Origin: Acidimicrobiales bacterium
Lineage (GTDB): Bacteria; Actinomycetota; Acidimicrobiia; Acidimicrobiales; VFJN01
Reading direction: 5' to 3'
NCBI GenBank assembly: GCA_035316325.1
Contig: DATHJB010000136.1
Coordinates: 1 to 54,614, forward strand
Length of the DNA stretch: 54,614 nt
Shown in pieces: positions 8,917 through 17,769 of this stretch. The notes under the pieces were generated by a model that saw nothing but the letters and a program-made list of their open reading frames with translations, had not been told where the DNA came from and did no database searches. Within the stretch, counting starts at the first letter, position 1. Every line of letters begins with the position of its first letter. The translations under genes were made by a program, and so were the position numbers.

Positions 8917-10094
8917 GCCGCACCGCCGACGGCCCGCTCGACCCATGCGGCCAGGGCGTCGAGCGCCCGGTCGAGGATGTCGGGCCGGCCCTCGAAGTAG
9001 TGGGTCGCCCCCTGCAGCTCGACGATCTCGCGCGGTGCCTTGACCGCGGCCTCGTACATCTCGCGCCCCATGTGCGGGAGGACGGTCGGGTCCGCGGTCG
9101 GCGACAGCACCAGGACCGGGGCCTCGACCTCGGGCAGCCAGCGGAGCGAGTCGCCGAGCGAGTGGTCCACCGACCACTGGTTCAGCCACGACCGCAGCGT
9201 CGTGCACCGCCCGATGCCCGCCGGGAGGTGGTTGGCCACCGCCGGCGGCCCCCACAACGACGTGCCCACCTTCCGGTCGCTGGGATCGATCGCACCGTCG
9301 AGCATCCGCAGGTCGGCCGTCGTGCCCGGCACGACGAAGGCCAGGTCGTCCAAGCCCGACGGGCGGTGCCCCGGGGCCTCCACGGCCCGGAGCTGCGCCG
9401 CGGCCCAGCGCGAGATGCGCCGGTTCCGGTCGAGCTGGGCCCGCCGGTACCGCTCGACGAACTCGGGGCCGTAGGGCGGGCCGTTGCCCGGGTCGTACAT
9501 GTCGAGCGCAGGGTCGCGCTCGAAGGGCTGGTGCTCGTCGACGATGGCCGGATCGAGCCATTCGGTGCAGAGCCGGGCCCGCGACGGGTGGGCGTTGAGC
9601 AGCGCGACGGCGTCGGCCGGGGGTAGCTCGGCCCGGGTGAGGTCGGGCCCTCCCCCGGGCGGGTCGGACACCGACGGTGACTCGGCCTGCGCCTGGTAGT
9701 AGGGGACGATCGATGCGCCGCCGGAGTTGCCGACGACCACGACCCGTTCGTAACCCCTGGCGCGCAGGTGACCCACCATGGCGCCGATGTCGAGCAGGCA
9801 GTTCTCCATGATGAGCGCCGTGTCGTTGCCGACGTAGCGGGTGGTGAGCCCGATGCCGGCCAGGCCCCGGGCCGCCAGGCCGGGCAGGGCGTAGTGGCCG
9901 AGGAAGTTGGCCGAGGGGTGGCAGATCATCACCGCGGCACCGGGCCGGGTGCCGGCCGGGCGCACCTCGCTGGCCCACACCGTGCGGGCCAGGCGGGCCA
10001 CCCCCGAGTAGACGTCCACCCGCGCGCGAGCCACCTGGGGCGCGGCGAGCAGGTTCCGCTCGATGCCGATCGGCACAGCTGTCGTGGTGGGCAC
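8913..10094 (-). CDS. Alpha/beta hydrolase
   Basis: 393 residues, no signal peptide, so cytoplasmic. Nucleophile elbow GNSGG near residue 123, HPSANFLGHY as a possible oxyanion segment, and a C-terminal His in GATHYFEG complete a likely Ser-Asp-His triad. Function could be ester or thioester hydrolysis of a pathway intermediate; no specific family function recognised. GTG start at 10094. Sits between the ACAD pair and the thiolase-like gene, with a 27-nt gap upstream and a 4-nt overlap downstream. Confidence 0.75.
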   Translation of the reverse strand: MPTTTAVPIGIERNLLAAPQVARARVDVYSGVARLARTVWASEVRPAGTRPGAAVMICHPSANFLGHYALPGLAARGLAGIGLTTRYVGNDTALIMENCLLDIGAMVGHLRARGYERVVVVGNSGGASIVPYYQAQAESPSVSDPPGGGPDLTRAELPPADAVALLNAHPSRARLCTEWLDPAIVDEHQPFERDPALDMYDPGNGPPYGPEFVERYRRAQLDRNRRISRWAAAQLRAVEAPGHRPSGLDDLAFVVPGTTADLRMLDGAIDPSDRKVGTSLWGPPAVANHLPAGIGRCTTLRSWLNQWSVDHSLGDSLRWLPEVEAPVLVLSPTADPTVLPHMGREMYEAAVKAPREIVELQGATHYFEGRPDILDRALDALAAWVERAVGGAA

Positions 10095-10121
10095 GCAGGG
10101 CCTCCGTCTCGTCGTCGTCCG

Positions 10122-11156
10122 TCAGTGGGCCGCGGGCAGGGCGACCAGGTCGGCGAGGTGGTGGTAGCGGTCGCCGAAGAGCCGGCCGAGCAGGTGGGCG
10201 CGCTTGAGCAACCGGTGGGCTCCGTGCTCCCACGTGAAGCCCATCCCGCCGTGCACCTGGATGTTCGCCCGGGCGTTGCGCAGCGCGGCATCGCCGGCGA
10301 CGACCTTGGCCGACGCCACCTGGAACGCCGCGTCGTCCAGGCCCTCTTCGACGGTCAGGGCGGCGAGGAACGTCTGGCACGCGGCGGCCTCGGCCCGCAC
10401 CGCCATGTCGGTGCACGCATGCTTGACCGCCTGGTGCACGCCGATCGGCCGGCCGAACTGGATCCGCTCCCGGGCGTGCCCCGCACCCAGATCGCGCGCC
10501 GCCTCGGCCACCCCGCTCAACATGGCGGCCACCAGCACCGCGCCCCGCTGGAAGGTCGGCTCGACCTCGCCGGGCACCCAGGCGAGCGGGCGGACGTGCG
10601 GGGCACGCGCCGTCGCCATGCCGGTCCCGGGATCGAGGCAGGCGACGGGCTCCATCGCCTCGAGCGCCGCCGGCTCCACCAGGGCTGCGCCCTCCGGGGT
10701 CGCGACCAGCACCAGCTCGGCCCCGGCGCAGTCGTAGAGGTCGAGCTCGCCGGCCACCTCCTCGGCGGTGCACCGACCGTCACGCAGCTCGGCCAGGCCG
10801 ACGACGGCCGCACCGCCGAGGATGGCGCCCGCGATGTCGGCGACCCCGGCGGCCACTGCGACCCGGGCACCCAGCACGGTCGGCAGGAACGGCCCCGGCG
10901 CCAGGTGCCGGCCGACCTCCCGGAACACCAACGCCTCCTCCGCCAGCCCGTAGCCGACGCCGCCCGCCGCCGGGTCGAGGCCGAGGCCGAACCACCCCAG
11001 GCCCGCGCACCTCGCCCAGAGCGCCCGGTCGAGAGGTGGGGGCCCCGCCGCCGGGTCCGGCGCGGGGCCGGCGGGCGGGGTGGGCAGCTCGGCGGCGAGC
11101 AGGGCCGCGACCGCGGCGACGATCTCGTCTTGTTCCGGAGAGGGAAGCAGGTCCAT
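10122..11156 (-). CDS. Acyl-CoA dehydrogenase, small-type subunit of a probable heteromer
   Basis: 344 residues. Seen: REVGRHLAPGPFLPTVL near the N-terminus, QFGRPIGVHQAVKH in the middle and IQVHGGMGFTWEH toward the C-terminus, the signature of the shorter ACAD type that pairs with a second ACAD in actinobacterial alpha2beta2 enzymes. The FAD-side SEPGAGSD segment is absent here but present in the neighbour at 11170-12342, as expected of such pairs. ATG at 11156; a longer frame reaching 11315 overlaps the neighbour and is not used. Gap to the partner is 13 nt. Confidence 0.85.
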   Translation of the reverse strand: MDLLPSPEQDEIVAAVAALLAAELPTPPAGPAPDPAAGPPPLDRALWARCAGLGWFGLGLDPAAGGVGYGLAEEALVFREVGRHLAPGPFLPTVLGARVAVAAGVADIAGAILGGAAVVGLAELRDGRCTAEEVAGELDLYDCAGAELVLVATPEGAALVEPAALEAMEPVACLDPGTGMATARAPHVRPLAWVPGEVEPTFQRGAVLVAAMLSGVAEAARDLGAGHARERIQFGRPIGVHQAVKHACTDMAVRAEAAACQTFLAALTVEEGLDDAAFQVASAKVVAGDAALRNARANIQVHGGMGFTWEHGAHRLLKRAHLLGRLFGDRYHHLADLVALPAAH

Positions 11157-11169
11157 CGACGGTCCTTCC

Positions 11170-12342
11170 TCAGCGGGGCAGCCCGAGCACGCGCTCGCCG
11201 ATGATGTTGCGCATGATCTCGGAGGTCCCCCCGGCGATGGACAACGAGTACGACTGCAGGTAGTCGTGGAGCCAGTCCCGCGACGCGCCGGCCGGACCAC
11301 CGCGCAGTCCCTCACGCCCGATGATGTCGAAGGCGAGCCGGTACACGCGCTGCGCCGTCTCGGCGTAGAAGAGCTTCAGGATCGAGCCCTCGGGGCCGGG
11401 CTCGGTCCGCCGCGCGTTGCGCGAGACACCGGCGTAGGTCATCGCCCGGAGGGCGGCGACCTCGGCGCGGGCGGTGGCCAGCCGGCGGGCGATCTCGTCG
11501 TCCTCGATCGCCGGCCGCCGGCCGTCCGGACCGATCCGTTCCCTGGCCAGCTCGATGAGGTGCTCGACGGTCTCGGCCAGGTTCACCTGGCTGGCGGTGA
11601 ACGCCGTGCCGCGCTCGAAGGACAGGGTGGACATCGCGACGCTCCAACCGTCGTCGACGTCGCCGACGACGTTGGCGAGCGGGATCCGCACCTCGTCATA
11701 GAACACCTCGGCGAAGTGGCGCTCGCCGTCGATGGTGGCGATCGGCCGGACCTCGATGCCCGGGCTGTGCATGTCGCAGATCACCCACGTGATGCCCTTG
11801 TGCTTCGGCGCGTCCCCGTCGGTGCGCACCAGCAGCTCCTGCCAGTCGGCGAGGTCGGCGAAGCTGGTCCAGACCTTCTGGCCCGTGACCACGAGCTGGT
11901 CGCCGTCGACCGTCGCCCGGGTCTGGAGCGAGGCGAGGTCGGATCCGGCCCCCGGTTCCGAGAAGCCCTGCGCCCAGACGACCTCACCGCGGAGGATCGG
12001 CGGGAGGTGGGTGGTCCTCTGAGCTGCGGACCCCCGGGCGATCAGGGTCGGACCGGCGTGGCTGTTGCCGACGAAGCAGGTGTCGATGCCGGGGAGCCCG
12101 AGCTTCGCGTACTCCTCGTACCAGATGACCTGCTGCAGCAGCGACAGGCCCCGCCCGCCGTTCTCGACCGGCCAGTTGACGCCCGCCCAGCCGCCGTCCC
12201 ACTGCGTGCGCTGCCAGGCGAGGTCGAACTCGCGCATCGGTGTCCCCCCGCGCGGCCGCGGTCCCGACGGAGCGTTCTCGTGGAGCCAGGTGCGCACCTC
12301 GTCGTGGAAGGTCGCGTCGGCGGGCGAGACCTCTAGGTCCAT
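11170..12342 (-). CDS. Acyl-CoA dehydrogenase (large-type partner)
   Basis: 390 residues, flavoprotein that alpha,beta-desaturates acyl-CoA or performs a related reaction. Seen: GFSEPGAGSDLASLQ, GQKVWTSFADLADW and the C-terminal IAGGTSEIMRNIIGERVLG. The MCAD-type catalytic Glu (YEGT) is replaced (AGGT), so the base must lie elsewhere. ATG at 12342 overlaps the end of the kinase-like gene by 10 nt. The pairing of an APH-type kinase with an ACAD recalls LvaA/LvaC of levulinate catabolism and the ACAD10/11 fusion proteins; see findings. Confidence 0.88.
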   Translation of the reverse strand: MDLEVSPADATFHDEVRTWLHENAPSGPRPRGGTPMREFDLAWQRTQWDGGWAGVNWPVENGGRGLSLLQQVIWYEEYAKLGLPGIDTCFVGNSHAGPTLIARGSAAQRTTHLPPILRGEVVWAQGFSEPGAGSDLASLQTRATVDGDQLVVTGQKVWTSFADLADWQELLVRTDGDAPKHKGITWVICDMHSPGIEVRPIATIDGERHFAEVFYDEVRIPLANVVGDVDDGWSVAMSTLSFERGTAFTASQVNLAETVEHLIELARERIGPDGRRPAIEDDEIARRLATARAEVAALRAMTYAGVSRNARRTEPGPEGSILKLFYAETAQRVYRLAFDIIGREGLRGGPAGASRDWLHDYLQSYSLSIAGGTSEIMRNIIGERVLGLPR

Positions 12343-13496
12343 GCGGCCCTCTTCGGAGGGATCGGCGGGATCGCGTGGCGGTGGGCCAGCCAGTCCCGCG
12401 ACAGCTCCGGGAGGGGGAGGCCGAGGTCGCGGGCGAGCACCCGCGTGATGGCGTTGTCGTGGCCCAGCCGGGTGTCCGGCGCCAGCCGTCCCTGCCCCAC
12501 CCCGATGTCGGCCTGGCGGATCACCGTCGTCGCCGTGAACAGCGCGGCCAGGGTCTCGAACCAGCCGACGTCGTCGACCGGGCGGCCGGACCGCTCGCGG
12601 TAGCGGGCGATGGTGGTGGCCCGGTCGGGGAACCCCGCCAGTCGGTCGACGCCGCTCGCCTCGGTGAGGAGCTGGTCGAAGAACAGCCAGTGGCCGAGGT
12701 CGAGGCCGGCGGGCCCGATCGTCGCCAGCTCCCAGTCGATGGCGGCTGCGACCGACAGGTCGTCGCGGAAGATCATGTTCCCGACGCGGGCATCGCCCCA
12801 GACCAGCACCGGTTCGCCCGCCGACACCGTCGGGGCGGTGGCCACGACGTGCTCCAGCGCCGCGTCGGTGACCGGGAACGCCCGCCCACCGGTCACCCAC
12901 CGGTACCAGCGCGCCAGCCGCTCGACGTGGCCGGCGAGGTCGGTCTCTTCACCGTCGGGCTCGAGCAGGAAGGCATGGGCCGACCGCCAGTCGACCCGAT
13001 GGACGGCGACGAGCGTGTCGAGCGCGCCACTCCACAGGCGCGCCCGCCGGCCGGCGGTGAGCGTGGGCAGCCAGCCGACGGTGTGGATCGACGGCTTGCC
13101 CTGGGGGACCGTCCCGGCCACCCTCGCCATCACGAAGAACGGCACGCCGAGCACCCCCGGGTCGGGCTCCGCCCCCAGCACGGGCGGCACGGGGACCCCG
13201 GAACCGGCCCCCAGCGCCTGCAGGACCCGGAACTCGCGCCCGACGTCGGCGTCGAGGAAGATCTGGTTGGCCCGGGGCTGGCAGCGCAGCACATAGCGGC
13301 CCGTGCGATCCCGTCTCCCCTCGCGCCAGCTGACCGAGAACAGCACGGTCTCGCTGGATTGGCCGGCGCCCGGCGAGGCCAGCTCCGACACCTCGACGCC
13401 GTGCACGGCCGCCGGCCGGTCGGCGGGCAGGCGCTCGGCGATCCAGTCCCGCAGGGCGGCCCGCACCCGCTCGGGGTCGTCCAGGGCCGTGGTCAC
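12333..13496 (-). CDS. APH-family kinase-like protein (acyl-CoA-linked phosphotransferase)
   Basis: 387 residues, aminoglycoside-phosphotransferase/choline-kinase fold. The catalytic loop reads WGDARVGN, with Trp where antibiotic kinases have His, and the metal motif follows as AIDWELATIG. This form is found in the APH proteins linked to acyl-CoA dehydrogenases. Known relatives phosphorylate 4-hydroxyacyl-CoA (LvaA; N-terminal part of ACAD10/11), so a role in handling hydroxyacyl-CoA is more likely than drug resistance. GTG start at 13496 overlaps the upstream TGA by 4 nt. Confidence 0.82.
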   Translation of the reverse strand: MTTALDDPERVRAALRDWIAERLPADRPAAVHGVEVSELASPGAGQSSETVLFSVSWREGRRDRTGRYVLRCQPRANQIFLDADVGREFRVLQALGAGSGVPVPPVLGAEPDPGVLGVPFFVMARVAGTVPQGKPSIHTVGWLPTLTAGRRARLWSGALDTLVAVHRVDWRSAHAFLLEPDGEETDLAGHVERLARWYRWVTGGRAFPVTDAALEHVVATAPTVSAGEPVLVWGDARVGNMIFRDDLSVAAAIDWELATIGPAGLDLGHWLFFDQLLTEASGVDRLAGFPDRATTIARYRERSGRPVDDVGWFETLAALFTATTVIRQADIGVGQGRLAPDTRLGHDNAITRVLARDLGLPLPELSRDWLAHRHAIPPIPPKRAAWT

Positions 13497-14632
13497 GCCG
13501 CCCGCCCGTCCTCGAACGCGGCGACCACGCCGGCGAGGTCGTCGGCCGTGCTGCCGTGGAGCACGAGCTCGTCGGCGCCCGCGTCGAGGTACTCGTCGAG
13601 CCGCCTGGCGCACGCGGCGGCGTCGCCGACGGCCGACGAGGACGGCAACCAACGGTCCGGCAGCGTGCGGCCCAGCGCCACCATCTCGGCGCGGCGCAAT
13701 GTCCTGGCGGCCGAACGGCCGCCCAAGCCGGCCAGAGCCGGCTGGCTGCGATACCGGGCCAGCGCGGCGGGGTCCCAGCCGTTGGCACCCACGAGCGCGT
13801 CGCCGAGCCCCTCCACCTGGAGGTACCCCGCGGCCCGGGCGCCCACCGCCACCGCGACGTCGCCGGCCGGGCGGTCGGGCGCCACCACGACCGTGGCGTA
13901 GCAGCGCAGGGCCGCCGGGTCACGGCCGGCGGCGCGAGCCGCCTCGTGCACCGCGGCGACCGATCGGCCGACCGCGTCCGGCGTCAGGAACGGGTGCAGG
14001 ATCACGCCGTCGAAGGCCCGTCCGGCGACGGCCAGCGTCCGCGGGCCGACGGCGGCGAGCAGCACGGGCGGCGGTGGCACGTCGGGCCTCTCGCCGAGGC
14101 GCAGCTCCGGGAAGTGGCCCGCCGGGCCGTCGTAGCTCACCGTGTCGCCCGCCCACAGGCGACGGAGGACGTCGACCGTGTCGGCCAGGACCCGCGACGT
14201 CGGCTCGGCCAGCCCGTAGGCCCGCCACCGCCACGACGCCGAGCGGCCGAAGCCGAGCAGGAACCGGCCGCCCGAGAGGTCCTGCAGCGTCTGACCCATC
14301 GACGCCAGGGCCATCGGGTGCCGGGTGCCGACGTGGGTGACCGCGGCCCCGATCCGGGCCCGGTCGGTGACCTGGCTGAGGGCGCCGGCGAGCGACGGCA
14401 GGTCCTTGGTGTCGTAGCGCTCACCGATCCACACCGTGCCCAGCCCCAGGGCCTCGGCGGCCCGGGCCTGGCCGACCGCCCGGCGAGGCGAGCGGGTGCC
14501 ACCCGGCAGCACGTAGCACCCGAGCTGTGACGCGGGCGCCGACGCCTCCGCCTCCGAGCTGTCGGTCACGGTCTCGACCACTGGCTCGGACCGTACGTCC
14601 CACGCGATTTCGGTGGCCTGTCGGCCCGACAT
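13493..14632 (-). CDS. LLM-class F420-dependent oxidoreductase
   Basis: 379-residue TIM-barrel protein of the luciferase-like superfamily. Seen: TVWIGERYDTKDLPSLAGAL near residue 70, LSGGRFLLGFGRS, and a C-terminal DAGADELVLHG. An N-terminal extension of about 35 residues precedes the barrel. F420 rather than FMN is inferred from the actinobacterial subfamily; the organism's ability to make F420 cannot be judged from this window. ATG at 14632. First gene of the seven-gene leftward operon, controlled from the palindrome at 14664-14679. Confidence 0.83.
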   Translation of the reverse strand: MSGRQATEIAWDVRSEPVVETVTDSSEAEASAPASQLGCYVLPGGTRSPRRAVGQARAAEALGLGTVWIGERYDTKDLPSLAGALSQVTDRARIGAAVTHVGTRHPMALASMGQTLQDLSGGRFLLGFGRSASWRWRAYGLAEPTSRVLADTVDVLRRLWAGDTVSYDGPAGHFPELRLGERPDVPPPPVLLAAVGPRTLAVAGRAFDGVILHPFLTPDAVGRSVAAVHEAARAAGRDPAALRCYATVVVAPDRPAGDVAVAVGARAAGYLQVEGLGDALVGANGWDPAALARYRSQPALAGLGGRSAARTLRRAEMVALGRTLPDRWLPSSSAVGDAAACARRLDEYLDAGADELVLHGSTADDLAGVVAAFEDGRAA

Positions 14633-14663
14633 GGCCCCCCTTCCGGCGCAAACGACCAGTGGC

Positions 14664-14679
14664 TTGACGATAGCGTCAA
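14664..14679. promoter_or_regulatory. Regulon palindrome, site 2
   Basis: TTGACGATAGCGTCAA, close to a perfect palindrome. Lies in the 63-bp divergent promoter between the leftward seven-gene operon (start 14632) and the rightward SDR gene (14696). Confidence 0.8.
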
Positions 14680-14683
14680 CTTC

Positions 14684-14689
14684 TAAGGT
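14684..14689 (+). promoter_or_regulatory. -10-like hexamer for a leaderless start
   Basis: TAAGGT fits the actinobacterial TANNNT -10 element and lies exactly 6 nt before the ATG at 14696. This favours a leaderless transcript and the second of two in-frame ATGs. It starts 4 bp after the palindrome. Confidence 0.45.
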
Positions 14690-14695
14690 ATGACC

Positions 14696-15616
14696 ATGTC
14701 CGATCGACTGTGCGAAGGCCGCGTCTGCATCGTCACCGGCGGTGGCCGCGGCATCGGCCGCCAGCACTGCCTCGAGCTCGCCCGGCAGGGTGCCCGGGTC
14801 GTGGTCGTCGATCCCGGGGTGGGCATCGACGGCGGCACGACCTCCGAGGACCCGGCCGATGCCGTCGTGCGCGAGATCCACGAGAACGGTGGTGAGGCCG
14901 TGGCCGACCAGGGCTCCGTCGCCGACTGGACCGCGTGCGCCCGGATGGTCCGTGACACCGTCGACCGCTACGGACGGCTCGACGCGGTGGTGAACAACGC
15001 CGGGATCCTGCGCGATCGGATGATCACCTCGATGAGCGAGGACGACTTCGACGCGGTGATCTCGGTCCACCTCAAGGGCACCTTCCAGATGACCAGGCAC
15101 GCCTGCGACCACTGGCGGTCGGTCGCCAAGTCGGGTGGTGACAGCCGGGGACGGATCGTCAACACCACGTCGGGGGCGGGGCTCAAGGGCAACATCGGCC
15201 AGGCGAACTACGCGGCCGCCAAGGCGGGGATCGCCGCGCTCACCCTGGTCACCGCCATGGAGATGGCCCGCTACGACGTGACGTGCAACGCCGTGTCGCC
15301 CGTCGCCCTGACCCGCATGTCCGCCACGATCTCGGCCGACACCGGGCCCAACGTGTCCGACGACGGCTACGACCCGCTCCACCCTCGGACGACGTCGGGT
15401 CTGGTCGCCTACCTCGCATCCGGTGCCTCCGGTTGGCTCACCGGCCAGGTCCTCCGCGTCGAGGGCGACACCGTGATCCGGATGGCGGGCTGGGAGCAGA
15501 CGGCGCACCGCTACACGTCCCGGTCGGGCGGCTACCTCGAGGCCGACGAGCTGGTCACCGGCATGCGCCAGGCCTACGGCGCCTTCCCGACGGGCCTCTT
15601 CTCCGCCCTCAAGTGA
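14696..15616 (+). CDS. SDR-family oxidoreductase
   Basis: 306 residues. Seen: TGGGRGIGR near residue 15, NNAGILRDR, NTTSG with the active-site Ser, and YAAAKAG with catalytic Tyr and Lys. Likely a 3-hydroxyacyl-CoA or hydroxysteroid-type dehydrogenase using NAD(P). A first ATG lies at 14690, but the second at 14696 gives MSDRLCEGRVCIV, the same start as the paralogue at 16169-17062. The last four bases overlap the phosphatase gene. Confidence 0.87.
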   Translation: MSDRLCEGRVCIVTGGGRGIGRQHCLELARQGARVVVVDPGVGIDGGTTSEDPADAVVREIHENGGEAVADQGSVADWTACARMVRDTVDRYGRLDAVVNNAGILRDRMITSMSEDDFDAVISVHLKGTFQMTRHACDHWRSVAKSGGDSRGRIVNTTSGAGLKGNIGQANYAAAKAGIAALTLVTAMEMARYDVTCNAVSPVALTRMSATISADTGPNVSDDGYDPLHPRTTSGLVAYLASGASGWLTGQVLRVEGDTVIRMAGWEQTAHRYTSRSGGYLEADELVTGMRQAYGAFPTGLFSALK

Positions 15617-16161
15617 CCCCCTCGACCGCGCCGGTCCTCGTCCTCTGCACGGGCAACGCCACCCGGTCGGTGATCGCCGGCGCTGCGCTGGCCGCCCGCC
15701 TGCCGCAGGTGCCGGTGGTGACCGCCGGGACGTTGGTGATCGAGGGCCTCGTACCGTCACCGCGCACGCGGACCGCGCTCGCCGCGGTGGGGCTCGAGGC
15801 GGCCGGCCACCGCAGCCACCAGGCCGGCGGGGCCGATCTCGTGGTGGCCGATCTGATCATCGGGCTGGCGCCGGAGCACGTCGAGTGGGTGCGTCGCGAG
15901 CACCCCACGGCAGCGCCTCGGACGGCGACCTTGAAGCGGCTGTGCCGTGACCTGGTCGCGGGGCCGACGCCGCTGACCGGCCGGATCGCTGCCCTCGGTC
16001 TGGAAGCCGTCGAGCTCGCGTCCTGGGAGGAGGTCGCCGACCCCGGCGGCGGCGAGACCGACGCCTTCGTCCGCTGCGCCCACGAGATCGTCCACCTCGT
16101 CGATCGGTTGGCGCGGTCGCTCGGCCAGCAGAGCAGCGGCACACCCCCGGACGCCGCCTGA
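15613..16161 (+). CDS. Low-molecular-weight protein-tyrosine-phosphatase-like protein
   Basis: 182 residues. The P-loop CTGNATRS (Cys about 12, Arg about 18) is the CX5R signature of LMW phosphatases and arsenate reductases, and ADPGGGETDAF later in the chain matches the general-acid Asp-Pro loop. Both catalytic parts are therefore present. GTG start at 15613 is fused to the SDR stop by a 4-nt overlap, so the two are co-translated. A phosphatase in a catabolic operon is unexpected; it could act on a phosphorylated intermediate or be regulatory. Confidence 0.78.
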   Translation: MTPSTAPVLVLCTGNATRSVIAGAALAARLPQVPVVTAGTLVIEGLVPSPRTRTALAAVGLEAAGHRSHQAGGADLVVADLIIGLAPEHVEWVRREHPTAAPRTATLKRLCRDLVAGPTPLTGRIAALGLEAVELASWEEVADPGGGETDAFVRCAHEIVHLVDRLARSLGQQSSGTPPDAA

Positions 16162-16168
16162 CGAGGCG

Positions 16169-17062
16169 TCAGGACACGTCGGCCATCGTCGTCCGGGGGG
16201 TGGCCTCGGCCAACAGCTCGCGCACGGCGGCGTCGACCTCGGCGGCTTCGGTCGGCACCTTCTCGCTCGACGGCCCGCGGCGCCAGCCCTCGGCGATCGC
16301 CAGCACCAGGCCCGACGATTCGATGACCTGCCCGGTGACGTCCGCCGACCGAGGTGACGCCAGCCAGACGACGACCGGTGCCACCCAGCGCGGATCGAAG
16401 CGCTGGACCATCTCGTCGGGAAGGTCGAGGTCCTCGGTCAGGCGGGTCAGCGCGCCGGGCGCGACGGCGTTGACCGTGACCCCGTAGCGGACGAGCTCCT
16501 GGGCGGCGATCTGGGTGAACGTGGCGATGCCCGCCTTGGCCGATCCGTAGTTGGTCTGCCCGGGGTTGGCGTAGAGGCCGGCGACGGAGGTCGTGTTGAT
16601 GATCCGGGCGTCGTTGGCCTGGCCCGCCTTGGCCCGGTCGCGCCAGTGCTCGGCGGCGAAGCGGGATGTGGCGAACGTCCCCTTGAGGTGCACCCTGACC
16701 ACCGCGTCCCACTCCTCTTCGGTCATCGAGAAGAGCATGCGGTCGCGCAGGATCCCGGCGTTGTTGACGACGACGTCGAGGCCGCCGAAGGCGTCGATCG
16801 CCTGGGCCACGATCCGCTCGGCACCGGCGAAGGTGCTGATGTCGTCGGTGTTGGCGACCGCGTGGCCGCCGGCGGCGACGATCTCGTCCACGACGGAGCG
16901 CGCCTGGCCCGCGTCGCTGCCCGAGCCGTCGCGAGCGCCGCCGAGATCGTTCACCACGACCTGGGCGCCGTGCCCGGCGAGCCGCCGGGCGTACTCCCGC
17001 CCGAGCCCTCGACCACCGCCGGTGACGATGCACACCCGTCCCTCACACAGTCGATCAGACAT
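16169..17062 (-). CDS. SDR-family oxidoreductase (paralogue of the 14696 gene)
   Basis: 297 residues. Seen: TGGGRGLGREYARRL, NNAGILRDRM, NTTSVAG with the active-site Ser and YGSAKAG with Tyr/Lys. Its first 19 residues match the 14696-15616 SDR almost completely, suggesting an old duplication. ATG at 17062. It is the last gene of a leftward trio (amidohydrolase, nitroreductase, SDR) and converges on the phosphatase gene with a 7-bp gap. Confidence 0.87.
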   Translation of the reverse strand: MSDRLCEGRVCIVTGGGRGLGREYARRLAGHGAQVVVNDLGGARDGSGSDAGQARSVVDEIVAAGGHAVANTDDISTFAGAERIVAQAIDAFGGLDVVVNNAGILRDRMLFSMTEEEWDAVVRVHLKGTFATSRFAAEHWRDRAKAGQANDARIINTTSVAGLYANPGQTNYGSAKAGIATFTQIAAQELVRYGVTVNAVAPGALTRLTEDLDLPDEMVQRFDPRWVAPVVVWLASPRSADVTGQVIESSGLVLAIAEGWRRGPSSEKVPTEAAEVDAAVRELLAEATPRTTMADVS

Positions 17063-17085
17063 CTACTCTCCTGCCTCCTACCTGG

Positions 17086-17769
17086 TCACAGCGACTGGTC
17101 CCAGCGATCGAGCGCGGCGACCTCCTCGACCGGCTTGCGCCGCACGGGGCCGTGACGGCCGCGCGGCCAGCCGACGACGACCAGCGCGGCGAGCATCCAC
17201 TCGTCGGGCACGCCCACCGCCGCGCGCAGTCCGGCCTCGCCCGCCACGTGCCAGCCGGTGATGACCGTGCCCAGACGCTCGATGCGGGCGGCCAGCAGGA
17301 AGTTCTGCATGGCCGGGTAGACCGACGCACCCTGCAGGAGCGGCGTCGCGCCGCGCTGGTGCCGGACGGCGAAGAGCACGGCCGCGGGGACGGTGGCGGC
17401 ACCGTCGTGGAGCTCGAACACGGCGCGAGCCGACCGGGCCCGGGATGAGCGGTCGTCGGGCGCGGGCCGTTCCAGGCGGTAGACGTGCTGGGTGACCTCG
17501 AGCGCGCCGCGGGCGCCCTCGGCGATCGCGGCGCGAGCCTCGGGCGAACGGAGCACCACGAACCGCCAGGGCTGCTGGTTGCCGCCCGACGGCGCCCAGG
17601 TCGCCGCCTCGAGGCACCGCCGCAGGATGCCGTCGTCGACCGGCGCGTCGGTGAACCGCCGGATCGAGCGCGCCGTGCGCATCACCTCGCGCAGGTCCTC
17701 GCCCGCGCCGGAGCCTCCGTCGAGCCCGGGGGCCGCCCTGCCCGGCATGGCCGCCGGCTCGTGCGTCAT
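17086..17769 (-). CDS. Nitroreductase-family flavoprotein
   Basis: 227 residues. RSIRRFTDAPV near residue 34 and ATWAPSGGNQQPWRFVV near residue 57 are the FMN-binding segments of the nitroreductase fold. It would use FMN and NAD(P)H to reduce an unknown substrate. ATG at 17769 overlaps the amidohydrolase stop by 4 nt. A longer open frame upstream is ignored because it lies inside that gene. Confidence 0.83.
   Translation of the reverse strand: MTHEPAAMPGRAAPGLDGGSGAGEDLREVMRTARSIRRFTDAPVDDGILRRCLEAATWAPSGGNQQPWRFVVLRSPEARAAIAEGARGALEVTQHVYRLERPAPDDRSSRARSARAVFELHDGAATVPAAVLFAVRHQRGATPLLQGASVYPAMQNFLLAARIERLGTVITGWHVAGEAGLRAAVGVPDEWMLAALVVVGWPRGRHGPVRRKPVEEVAALDRWDQSL

Noticed and set aside
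12343..12900. N-terminal extension of the ACAD ending at 11170
   Set aside because: The extended frame lies inside the kinase-like gene and has no ACAD features; ATG 12342 gives a normal start.
12333..13496. Antibiotic-resistance aminoglycoside phosphotransferase
   Set aside because: Catalytic loop has Trp rather than His and the gene is locked in an acyl-CoA operon; an acyl-linked kinase is more likely.
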